Of a stretch of DNA of 64,000 nucleotides, positions 1 through 9,003 are shown in pieces (the stretch's first letter is position 1; the number at the start of each line of letters is the position of its first letter). The DNA lies in NCBI RefSeq assembly GCF_001625215.2, contig NC_030381.2:50429214-50493213 (forward strand). Reading direction: 5' to 3'. The DNA is from Daucus carota subsp. sativus. Lineage: Eukaryota > Streptophyta > Magnoliopsida > Apiales > Apiaceae. Under the pieces are notes generated by a model. The model did not search any database. It was not told the DNA's origin and worked only from the letters and a program-made list of their open reading frames with translations. The translations under genes were made by a program, and so were the position numbers.

Positions 1-119
1 AGCTCTTTCAAGCCACTGTATTCAACTCTATTTCTCAATGGATTTCACTAAGAAAATGTCCCGGAAATTACATCAAGAACATATTAAAAAATATGCTTTA
101 AACTTTCCATTTTCTAACA
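1..119 (-). repeat. 3' LTR of the copia element (partial)
   Basis: These 119 bases match 5649-5767 without a difference seen by eye. The LTR edge is at 119, immediately followed by the polypurine tract complement. Only the U3 start of this LTR is inside the window. Confidence 0.9.
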
Positions 120-130
120 ATCCCCCACAA
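120..130 (-). other. Polypurine tract of the copia element
   Basis: Read on the minus strand this is a G-rich purine run (GTGGGGGAT) directly abutting the TGTTAG start of the LTR. This is the expected place for the plus-strand DNA primer of an LTR retrotransposon. Confidence 0.75.
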
Positions 131-643
131 ATCCATATAGATATGCATATTAGTCCTCATCATGACTTGTTTTTCAGAGTAGGTACCCTTCCGGGTTTGA
201 ACCCTCCTAAGTCCCCTACTTCGATGGCTACCGGATATAGATGGATTGTTTCACCTTGAATCTCTATCCGTTGGGTGTAACCACACTCCATAGACGACGA
301 CAAGTCAAAGGCTATGGTGCCGATCTACGGCTTTGAGACATTAATGGTCGTGTCTCGATCCTGTTCGTCGAATGTTTCAAGGAATAACCCTTTCCTCTAA
401 TTGCGACCTCACAATTACATTCGCTTAGCTGGGCATCTCCAGAGATGTACTGCAACCATCTCGTCAAATGACTTGACCCCATTCAGAGTTCTAAAAACTC
501 TTGCTATACTTGCAGTTTCAGTACCTTTTAGGTTTGCAGGGGATAGACTCAAATATATGAGAATCTACTTTGTAGTTAAAGGTACTACCGATCCACCCTT
601 ACAGCTTGTTTACCACATTGAATACACTTCGAGGGATCTCCTC
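131..643 (-). other. Noncoding stretch between polyprotein stop and polypurine tract
   Basis: About 510 bases lie between the polyprotein stop and the polypurine tract. Small open frames on both strands look like nothing known and are treated as chance. I see no extra gene, such as an envelope-like frame, here. Confidence 0.6.
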
Positions 644-3600
644 TCAGATGTATTGGGTTCCCGCTGTAGATGAATCATGATGGGTTATCAGTCCCATCCC
701 CAACCTTGACTTAAGGACAACAGCATGCTCAAGCCCTTTAGTCAGTGGATCAGCTATGTTATCTTGAGTTCCAATGAACTCAATAGCAATAGTCCGATCA
801 GACACCAAACCCCTTATAGACTTAAGTCTAACTTGGATGTGTCTCTTTGTTTTAGCATTATACTTGACACTTCTGATCTTGTCGATAGTTGTACGGCTAT
901 CACAATGAACAGAAATTGCCGGTAGCGGACGACTTACTACAGGTAACATAGACATGAGTCCATGTAACCATTCAGCCTCCGTACCCGTGGCATCCAATGC
1001 ACACAACTCGGCCTCAAATGTAGACCGAGTTACTATAGTCTGTCTAGTCGACTTCCAGGATACTGCTCCACCCGCAAGGGTAAACAGATATCCAGTCACT
1101 CCATTGGAACCAGACTTCTTAGCTATCCAACTCGCATCACTATATCCCTCAAGCACACTAGGATATCTCCTGTAGTGCAACCCAAGATATATGGTGCCTT
1201 TCAGATATCTAAGTACTCTATCTAGAGCATCCCAATGAGTTCTGTTTGGACAGCTTGTATATCTTGCTAACTTAGACACAGAATATGATATATCTGGTCT
1301 AGTACCATTAGCAAGATATTGCAAACTACCAATAATCTGAGAATATCTTAACTGAGACACAGGTACACCTGAAGCATTCTTGATAAGAGCAACTTTAGGA
1401 TCATATGGTGTACTAGCAATTCTACAATTTGAATAACCATACTTCTCAAGTATAGATTTCTCTATATAATGAGATTGTGACAAGGTTATTCCCTCAGTTG
1501 ACTGAGTCAACTTGAGTCCAAGAATCACATTCGCCTCACCCATGTCCTTCATTTCAAAGTGTCTTTTCAAGAAATTCTTTGTCTCGTTAATAATCTCAAT
1601 ATTGGTTCCAAACAGTAGTATATCATCCACATACAAGCACAACACAATATGTTCATTTCCTTTAACCTTATAGTAGACACACTTGTCATTATCATTAACT
1701 ATAAAATCAAAAGTCAAAACAGTGTCATCAAACTTTTTGTGCCAGTCTCTAGGAGCTTGTTTCAAGCCGTAGATGGATTTGACTAACTTACATACTTTCC
1801 TCTCATTGCCAGATGCAACAAATCCCTCAGGCTGATCCATATAAATCTCTTCTTCAAGATCACCATGAAGAAAAGCTGTCTTTACATCCATTTGATGGAT
1901 GATAAGACCATGTACGGAAGCCAATGCTACAAGCATTCGGATCGTTGTCAATCTTGCAACAGGAGAGTATGTATCAAAGTAGTCAATGCCTTCTCTTTGC
2001 CTAAAACCCTTAGCAACCAATCTGGCTTTATACTTATCTATTGAGCCATCTGGTTTCATCTTCCTTTTGAAGATCCACTTACATCCTATAGTAGAACACC
2101 CAGGAGGGAGGTCAACCAACTCCCATGTTCCGTTAGAAACAATAGAGTCAATCTCACTCTTCACAGCGCCTTTCCAGTGCCTAGATTCCGAAGAATCCAT
2201 GGCTTGTCGGAAAGTCAAAGGTTCGTCTTCGACATTGTAAGTGATAAAATCACTTCCAAAGTCCTTAACTACCTTTGCACGCTTGCTCCTTCTAGGTTCC
2301 TCAACTTCATTAGGAGTAGAGCTACTAGCAGGATTTGCCCCCACATTTGTCATCTTTTCCACATAATCGGGAATAGAACTAGATGTGTGAGTAAGATCAT
2401 CACTAGAAGAACTTTGAGGTATACCAGTCTTCATAGGGAACACATCCTCAAAGAATGTAGCATCACGAAACTCAACTATCGTGTTTGCCACTATACCATC
2501 TATGTCAGATTTTAATACTAAAAATCTCATAGCTGTAGTGGTTTCGAGATAGCCCAGAAAGATACAATCAACAGTTTTCGGCCCTAGTTTCTTTCTCTTC
2601 TGTTCAGGGACAAGTACCTTAGCAAGGCACCCCCACACACGAAGATACTTTAGACTAGTTTTCCTGCCTTTCCATAATTCGTAAGGTGTCTTGTCCATAT
2701 GTTTCAGAGGGACTCTATTCAGAATATGGCAAGCCGTATTCAGAGCCTCCCCCCACATGTACTTAGGCAACCCCGAATTAATCAACATACTGTTAATCAT
2801 ATCTTTAAAAGTTCTGTTCTTTCGTTCTGCCACCCCATTAGACTCAGGTGTATATGGTGGAGTCACCTCATGAATTATACCATTGCTCTTGCAAAATTCA
2901 TTAAAGGTGTTTCCCGTATATTCACCACCTCTATCAGATCTCAAACGTTTAAGTACTTTACCAGTTTGTGTTTCAACTTCAGTTTTAAATCTAATGAATT
3001 TTTCAAGTGCTTCATCTTTATGTTTAAGCAAATAAACATAACAATATCTACTACAATCATCTATAAAGGTAATGAAATATCTACAGTGTTCCTTAGTCAA
3101 CACACCACCAAATTCACATATGTCCGAGTGCACTAAATCTAACAAGTCAGAATCCCTAACCACACTATGGAAAGGTTTCCTTGTTAGTTTAGCTGTCACA
3201 CATACTTGACATTTAGTTTTCTTATCAATGGCATGCTTTGGAATCAACTCTAAGTTCATCATATTCTTTAGAGCACCAAAATTTAAATGACCAAGCCTAG
3301 AGTGCCACAAATCGGATGATTCAATATTATTAACAGAAGGAGAAGCAATATCATTAATAAAACCGCCTAAAACAGGCTCCACATTTATTAAAAACAAGCC
3401 GTCTGACAAGTAGCCCTTGCCAAAAAACACACCAGTCTGAGTAATAACTACTTTATTACACTTTAAAGAAAGTTCAAAGCCATTTTTAACTAAACAACTT
3501 CCACTAATAATATTTCTACGAATCTCGGGAACATGATGCACTCTAGTAAGGGATAGAACACGCCCTGAAGCAAACTTCAGGTCCACGTTTCCTATTCCAC

Positions 3601-4762
3601 GAACTTGAGCCGCACTAGCATTCCCCATCGTCACTGTCATCCCATGAGCCTGTTGATAAGATACAAACAGAGTAATATCAGCACAAATGTGCACATTAGC
3701 TCCCGTATCAATCAACCACTCATTAGACAGAGTAGTGGAAAATAGTACAGGGTTGTACTTAACATACCCGTCATTGGTTTCAGAAGCAACAGCCTCACCA
3801 ACAACCATGTTAAGCACAGGCCCATCAGTGGTTCCAAGCACAGTATTTGCTTGTGCTACCACCTCAGCTTTCTTAGCTTTCTTTACAGGACAGTCCTTAC
3901 TCCAATGACCAACCTGTCCACAAGACCAACATGGTTTGTTGGCCTTTGATTTCTTAGCCTTGCCCTTGTCAGTTTTGGGCTTAGTGTTCACCTTCTTAGC
4001 GACAGACTTTCTTTTCTGTCCCACAGTCACTACATTGACCTTCGAGCTACCAGATTCAGTTGGCATCACATGTCCCTGTTTGGACTTGTGCTGCTCCTGC
4101 ACAGAGATGTCCAGCATCAGGTTAGTCCAAGTGATCTCTCCCTTCTGTCTTTTCAGGGAGAGTGCAAACTCTTCCCAAGACTTAGGGAGCTTTTCAATCA
4201 CAGACATAACCAAAAACTTTTCAGGAAGGTCCATTCCGGACTCCTTCAAAGCATGCACCAACGTCTCAAACTCATGCACCTGCTCAGTCATGGATTTTGT
4301 ATCCACCAGTTTGAAGTCCAGGAACTTAGCCACAGAATACTTTTCTAACCCTTGCGAGTCAGTATTGTGTGTCTGATCAAGCTTCTCCCACAAGGTCTTA
4401 GCAGTGTAGGAGTCAGATGAGTAAACATCGAACAAAGTGTTCGTTAAGGCTGCTAGTATAGCAGCCCTAGCCACCCCATCCTTTTCCTCCCACATAGCAT
4501 ATGCCTTAAGGGTTTCAGCCTTTTCCTGTACCACAACTGGTTTTTCATACTGCAACACCGGCCACAGACCCTTAACCGTAAGCCACAGTTTCATCTTTTT
4601 CTGCCAACGAGAAAAAGAAACTCCCCCACCGAATTTATCAGGAATACCTGATAAATCAATGGGCTGTGGAAAACGATACGTAGTCCAATCGATGTTACTA
4701 GTAACACCAGACCCAGAACCAGCACCACCACCAACAACAGAATCCACAATCTCATTAACCAT
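644..4762 (-). CDS. Copia gag-pol polyprotein, 1372 aa, uninterrupted
   Basis: A single open frame encodes the full copia polyprotein. Seen in order: a Gag region, a CCHC zinc knuckle (CWSCGQVGHWSKDC, about residues 278-291), an aspartic protease (DTGANVH, about 352), the integrase HHCC zinc region starting at LWHSRLGHL (about 487) and its catalytic core with LVHSD and a later ESNGVAERKNR, then reverse transcriptase with QMDVKTAFLHG and the YVDD catalytic loop, and RNase H with GYSDASW. The ATG at 4762 is the first in frame and lies about 40 bases inside the inferred LTR edge. Length and domain set are normal for the family. No frameshift or stop is seen, so the element may encode active proteins. 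Confidence 0.95.
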   Translation of the reverse strand: MVNEIVDSVVGGGAGSGSGVTSNIDWTTYRFPQPIDLSGIPDKFGGGVSFSRWQKKMKLWLTVKGLWPVLQYEKPVVVQEKAETLKAYAMWEEKDGVARAAILAALTNTLFDVYSSDSYTAKTLWEKLDQTHNTDSQGLEKYSVAKFLDFKLVDTKSMTEQVHEFETLVHALKESGMDLPEKFLVMSVIEKLPKSWEEFALSLKRQKGEITWTNLMLDISVQEQHKSKQGHVMPTESGSSKVNVVTVGQKRKSVAKKVNTKPKTDKGKAKKSKANKPCWSCGQVGHWSKDCPVKKAKKAEVVAQANTVLGTTDGPVLNMVVGEAVASETNDGYVKYNPVLFSTTLSNEWLIDTGANVHICADITLFVSYQQAHGMTVTMGNASAAQVRGIGNVDLKFASGRVLSLTRVHHVPEIRRNIISGSCLVKNGFELSLKCNKVVITQTGVFFGKGYLSDGLFLINVEPVLGGFINDIASPSVNNIESSDLWHSRLGHLNFGALKNMMNLELIPKHAIDKKTKCQVCVTAKLTRKPFHSVVRDSDLLDLVHSDICEFGGVLTKEHCRYFITFIDDCSRYCYVYLLKHKDEALEKFIRFKTEVETQTGKVLKRLRSDRGGEYTGNTFNEFCKSNGIIHEVTPPYTPESNGVAERKNRTFKDMINSMLINSGLPKYMWGEALNTACHILNRVPLKHMDKTPYELWKGRKTSLKYLRVWGCLAKVLVPEQKRKKLGPKTVDCIFLGYLETTTAMRFLVLKSDIDGIVANTIVEFRDATFFEDVFPMKTGIPQSSSSDDLTHTSSSIPDYVEKMTNVGANPASSSTPNEVEEPRRSKRAKVVKDFGSDFITYNVEDEPLTFRQAMDSSESRHWKGAVKSEIDSIVSNGTWELVDLPPGCSTIGCKWIFKRKMKPDGSIDKYKARLVAKGFRQREGIDYFDTYSPVARLTTIRMLVALASVHGLIIHQMDVKTAFLHGDLEEEIYMDQPEGFVASGNERKVCKLVKSIYGLKQAPRDWHKKFDDTVLTFDFIVNDNDKCVYYKVKGNEHIVLCLYVDDILLFGTNIEIINETKNFLKRHFEMKDMGEANVILGLKLTQSTEGITLSQSHYIEKSILEKYGYSNCRIASTPYDPKVALIKNASGVPVSQLRYSQIIGSLQYLANGTRPDISYSVSKLARYTSCPNRTHWDALDRVLRYLKGTIYLGLHYRRYPSVLEGYSDASWIAKKSGSNGVTGYLFTLAGGAVSWKSTRQTIVTRSTFEAELCALDATGTEAEWLHGLMSMLPVVSRPLPAISVHCDSRTTIDKIRSVKYNAKTKRHIQVRLKSIRGLVSDRTIAIEFIGTQDNIADPLTKGLEHAVVLKSRLGMGLITHHDSSTAGTQYI

Positions 4763-5263
4763 CTTGCTTACTACACAATATAACAGATAATCACTTCAAG
4801 ATTGTTGGGAGTCACAGTGAAAATCACAGCAACAATGTGTAGAGCAGTTATATTATATAAACAAGAGTAGGCCAACGAAACCACAACAATATAGCATGCA
4901 CGAAGATCGTATACACAATAATCAGTGACTGATAAATTACGAGAAAAGAAGAGAAAGGCGCACCTTACACCGTCGCTAGAATTAGTATACAGAACAGCTG
5001 AGTCGCCTAGCCCTTCGATGAAGACTAGACTGTTCTTGAAGTGATTATTGCCCCACTACGCTGTGATGGGTAGTCGCAATATCGCTCCCAGGATAAAACA
5101 GCACAGACCGAACCGCTCACAGACACGAGTACGATCAACAGCGATCAACACCTCAGTTCGCCCGAGAACAGTATGTATATATATCGGAGGAGAGGGTGAG
5201 AGAGTAAGAGAGAAGAATGAGAATGGTGTTTTTCCCGTGTTCCAACTCAAGTGTCGAGGCTCA

Positions 5264-5272
5264 CTATTTATA
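5264..5272 (-). promoter_or_regulatory. TATA box of the copia LTR promoter
   Basis: The minus strand reads TATAAATAG in the middle of the LTR. It sits inside a short palindrome (CTCACTA-TTTA-TAGTGAG). It lies on the gag side of the 51-bp tandem repeats, as expected for a U3 core promoter. Confidence 0.65.
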
Positions 5273-5300
5273 GTGAGGCCAAGGCACCAACACACCGTCC

Positions 5301-5634
5301 AGATTCATTTGTCCAGGTTCAATGAATCTGTATCTGTCAGACATTCTGACCAGATTCATTTGTCCAGGTTCAATGAATCTGTATCTGTCAGACATTCTGA
5401 CCAGATTCATTTGTCCAGGTTCAATGAATCTGTATCTGTCAGACATACTGACCAGATTCATTTGTCCAGGTTCAATGAATCTGTATCTATCAGATATACT
5501 GACCAGATTCACTTGTCCAGATTCAATGAATCTGTATCTGTTAGAGATACTGACCAGATTCATTTGTCCAGATTCAATGAATCTGTATCTATCAGATATA
5601 CTGACCAGATTCATTTGTCCAGATTAAATGAATC
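5301..5634. repeat. 51-bp tandem repeat in the copia U3, six copies plus a partial
   Basis: Copies begin at 5301, 5352, 5403, 5454, 5505 and 5556, with a partial copy at 5607. Each holds two inverted repeats: AGATTCATT with AATGAATCT around an 11-nt spacer, and in the first copies GTCAGA with TCTGAC around 3 nt. They lie upstream of the TATA box, so an enhancer role is a reasonable inference. Because 51 is a multiple of 3, open frames with a 17-residue repeat arise on both strands; these are not treated as genes. Confidence 0.9.
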
Positions 5635-5767
5635 ACATTCTCATTTCAAGCTCTTTCAAGCCACTGTATTCAACTCTATTTCTCAATGGATTTCACTAAG
5701 AAAATGTCCCGGAAATTACATCAAGAACATATTAAAAAATATGCTTTAAACTTTCCATTTTCTAACA

Positions 5768-7978
5768 GAATTTGCATGCTACTGCTCTTAAATTTAGGCT
5801 TCTCAGACAACATGGATATCATATGTCCTCAGGTAGTGTAAGGTCTTCCATATATGTATGTTAATATTTAAGTTATGAGTCGCGTGTTGATGCCAATATG
5901 TAATATATTTACAAAAAAGTTAGTAACTCAGGGTATATATATATATGTGCAGAGGTTTTCAGGGGATTTATTGGAGATGAAAGGTTCAATAAATCTCATG
6001 CTGCAGATGTGAAAGGAATGTTGAGTTTATACGAGGCCTCGTATGCCACTGATGGAGAGTCACTGATGGAGGAAGCTTACTCCTTTGCGAGTAAATTCCT
6101 CAAGGAGTGTGTCAAGTCTATTGATGATTCAGATCTTGGCATGCAAGTTAGTCAGGCTCTGGAGCTTCCTCAACAGTGGAGGATTCCTAGACTTGACGCA
6201 AGGTGGTACATGGAAATTTACGAAAGAAGCAGTAACATGATCCCAGAAGTACTAAAATTCGCAAAGTTAGACTTCAACATTGTGCAAGGACTAAACCAGG
6301 AAGAACTTAAAGATGTGTCAATGTATATGATGGATTTTGCAGATAGTCAAGAATTCTTCTTTTATTCATGCGTGTGTAGGGTTTTTTGAGAAATTTGCAA
6401 ATATGGTCGAAGTTGCCACTGAAGTTGCAACACAGTTCATTTACAAGTTACTGGCTTTGCAAACGAGGTTGTAAATGAGGTTGCACCATATTTTTGAAAA
6501 TAACTTCTGCAACTCAGGTATTTTTCAGAAAAACCCAAGTTTTTTTAACTCTTTGATTGGTCATATATAGGTGGTGGAATAAAACGGCTCTAGGACATAA
6601 GCTTGACTTTATAAGAGACAGATTGGGGGCGTCTTTTTTATGGGGGGTGGGAATTTCTAGCAAACCTCAACACCGATATTTCAGGATACAAATTGCTAAA
6701 GTAATACAGCTTATTACAACACTAGATGATGTCTACGATGTTTATGCTACATTGGATGAACTTGAACTCTTCACAAGTGTCGTCCAGAGGTTCTTATTTG
6801 CAATCTTTAACTTGCCATCATGAGTATCTAGTAGTAGTACTATCATCAAACCACTTAACGCACACTCATAAATTACAGATGGGACTTGAATTCAATGGCG
6901 GAGCTGCCACACTACATGAAAATTTGTTTCTTGACGCTTTACAATCTTATCAATGAGATTGCCTACGACATACTGAACGAGCAGAACTTTGACGTTTTAC
7001 CACAACTAAGAAAATCGGTATATTACTAATTCTGCCCATATAAAAATGATTCAAGGCATCTTATTAGTGCATTTTCTGATCTTGTTATTCATCTTATGTT
7101 GCAGTGGACTGATTTGTTGGAAGCTTACTTAGTAGAGGCGCGATGGTTTCACACTGGATACCAGCCTACATTCGACGAATTCATGAGAAATGGACTGGTC
7201 AGTATAACGGGGCCTATTATAGCAATTCAATCATACATTTTCACATCAAATCCAATCAGGGAAGAAGATATGGAATTTCTTGAAAGTCTTCCTCATGTCC
7301 TACGTCTGGCATCAGAGATTTTTCGACTGGCGGATGACTTTGGAACTTCATCGGTATGAAAATTATAAACAACCATTAGTACTCTTTTTGGTTTTTCTGG
7401 TAATATGGCTGAGTAGATATAATAAAAATATACTCCATCTATCACATAAGTTTTTTACGCTAGGGATAGAGGGGCTCGGCCTATAAAGTATATTTTCATA
7501 AATAAAAGTTTAATGTTTAAATTGTTATAATATAAAAAAATAGTTTTAAAAATAAATCATGAAAATGTACTTCAAATACACCCTAAAATACGTGTCTCAG
7601 AAAAAAAAAACAGTAAATAAATGAGAGTAATGGTGGTGGTAGTATATGATATGATTGATGCATCATGCATGGCAGAATGAGTTGAAGAGAGGAGATGTTC
7701 CGAAATCCATACAATGCTACATGATGGATAAGGGAGTTTCAGAAGAAGTTGCACGTGAAGACATGATAAGTTTGATGAAGATGAAATGGGCAGCAGTGAT
7801 GAAGTGCAGGTTTGCAGATGACAATCCTCTAGATTGGTCATTTGTGGAGATGGTATTAAATCTGGTTCGAACAGCACATTGCTTTTACAATGCGGGAGAC
7901 GATGGCCATGGTGTCGAAGATGGTTTAACCGAACATAGAATTTCTTCGCTGTTTACTCATCCAATCCCTCTTATTTAG
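5768..7978 (+). pseudogene. Terpene synthase (TPS-b, monoterpene-synthase-like), 5' part displaced by the copia insertion
   Basis: Terpene synthases ionise prenyl diphosphates to make terpenes; TPS-b members are usually plastidial monoterpene synthases. Exons seen: 5768-5832 (part of exon 2, LHATALKFRLLRQHGY), 5953-6322, 6571-6789, 6879-7017, 7105-7353 and 7676-7978. All joins keep frame. The DDVYD metal-binding motif is in the third visible exon, and the second metal motif DDxxTxxxE (DDFGTSSNE) spans the last junction. Upstream exons, including the transit peptide and RRx8W region, are not in the window and lie beyond the retrotransposon if they survive. The third-exon donor gives S-M-W-W where RWW is usual. 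The visible exons carry no stop or frameshift, so disruption looks recent. Confidence 0.9.
6379..6536. mobile_element. Small inverted-repeat element (MITE) in a terpene synthase intron
   Basis: The 158-bp segment starts GGGTTTTTTGAGAAAT and ends with the near complement ATTTTTCAGAAAAACCC. It is rich in TTGCAAC-like words, as is the element at 13183-13514, whose end is similar. No clear target duplication is visible. Confidence 0.5.
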
Positions 7979-8234
7979 GATACAGCTATTGGAAAAGTTT
8001 AAATGAGGTAGCCTCGTCATTACTAACGGTACGGTCTGTTTGGGATCGTCATGACTGATGGTTTGTTTGGGAGTTATTTCAAAAATTATTGTGCTGAATG
8101 ACAAAATCATACACACATTAGTAAAAGCTATTGTATGTGCCCACAAGACAAGTGATATAAATCTGTCTAGTTTGCTTTATTTTCCTGAAATAAATAATAC
8201 TCTGATCTTTTTTACAATATAAGATATGCATAAC

Positions 8235-8401
8235 CTATGAAAGTCGGCGATTAATCGTGATTAATCACCGATTAATCTTTGTTTCGTAGCTCGCCGAACT
8301 GATTAAATCTCCGATTAATACCCGATCAATTTAATTAATCTCCGATTAGTCCTTGTTCCGTAACTTAACCGATTATGTCTGATTCCCGCTTTTTACAACA
8401 C
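8235..8401. mobile_element. hAT-like small element with GATTAATC repeats
   Basis: The segment is flanked by TGCATAAC on both sides (8227-8234 and 8402-8409), an 8-bp duplication typical of hAT transposons. The interior is built of CGATTAATC words. The right end GCTTTTTACAACAC matches the terminus of the better preserved element at 19727-20195; the left terminus is eroded. Confidence 0.55.
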
Positions 8402-8446
8402 TGCATAACAATTTTATTTACTTACTTTTAAATTTTAAAAAGAATA

Positions 8447-8698
8447 CTTCAAATATATATTCTTTGTTTTGAAATATAAGTTGTTTGACTTTTTACACAC
8501 AATTCTAAGTCGTTTGACTTTTTGACAAACAATTCTAAATCCTTTGACTCTATAGTTAAAATTATTATTTTTAAAATTTTCTTCTTTTATATAAAAATAT
8601 ATGATTAATATTATAAGTCAAAAAAAATTAAAAATAACATTTTCAACTAAGCAGTCAAACGATATAAAAGTACCTATATTTCAACAAAACCGAGGGAG
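8447..8698. mobile_element. Stowaway-like MITE (degenerate left end)
   Basis: The right end reads AAAACCGAGGGAG followed by TA, the complement of the Stowaway (Tc1/mariner) terminus CTCCCTC. The left end is decayed but begins at a TA and leads into GTTTTGAAATATAAG, mirrored by the right side. The interior is AT-rich and noncoding. Confidence 0.5.
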
Positions 8699-9003
8699 TA
8701 TTTTTTTTCCCAAAACAATCCTTTCACAATAAAAGTTACCACGAACACACCGAATATTTCTGGACTTACAAATATACCACACAACAGTCATTAATTACCC
8801 CAAAAGTTTTTAACAATTACATTTCAGGCCACTTGTATAAGTACAGTCAATGAAGGATCACCATTTCCAAAAAAAAACATACCCTTGGTTCTTATGAACT
8901 AAAATTAACTTGTATTTTTCACAGTATTTTACAACCGCTGGTAACAACAGTCTTGCTCCTTAAACTAATCGAGGGCAGAAGCAGCTGCCTGCAACCACGC
9001 TGT
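8699..9003. other. AT-rich spacer and probable 3' UTR of the FYVE gene
   Basis: No gene is seen. The part next to 9003 is likely the 3' untranslated region of the minus-strand FYVE gene; the far end borders the Stowaway-like element. Confidence 0.4.

Larger units (their letters stand above)
1..5767 (-). mobile_element. Ty1-copia LTR retrotransposon, nearly complete, truncated by the window edge
   Basis: The element reads on the minus strand: right-hand (5') LTR, gag-pol polyprotein, polypurine tract, then the first 119 bases of the left-hand (3') LTR, cut by the window start. Positions 1-119 and 5649-5767 appear identical by eye and both end in TAACA, the complement of a TGTTA LTR start. Order of protease, integrase, reverse transcriptase and RNase H is the copia order. 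The right flank (from 5768) is coding sequence of a terpene synthase, so the insertion lies in an exon. The left flank and target duplication are outside the window. An intact polyprotein and matching LTR ends suggest a young, possibly autonomous copy. Confidence 0.93.
4804..5767 (-). repeat. 5' LTR of the copia element (inner edge inferred)
   Basis: The outer edge at 5767 is firm because it matches the left LTR copy. The inner edge is inferred from TGTTGGG at 4804, which pairs with the TCTAACA end as short inverted termini, giving about 964 bp. I could not find a standard initiator-methionine primer binding site next to it, so the inner edge may differ; another TGTT at about 5031 is possible. 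Confidence 0.6.

Noticed and set aside
190..225. T-loop-like sequence GGGTTTGAACCC in the copia 3' noncoding region
   Set aside because: No cloverleaf can be drawn around it; a short inverted repeat explains it.
5048..5749. Open frames with a 17-residue repeat peptide on both strands
   Set aside because: They are a by-product of the 51-bp noncoding tandem repeat in the LTR, whose length is a multiple of three.
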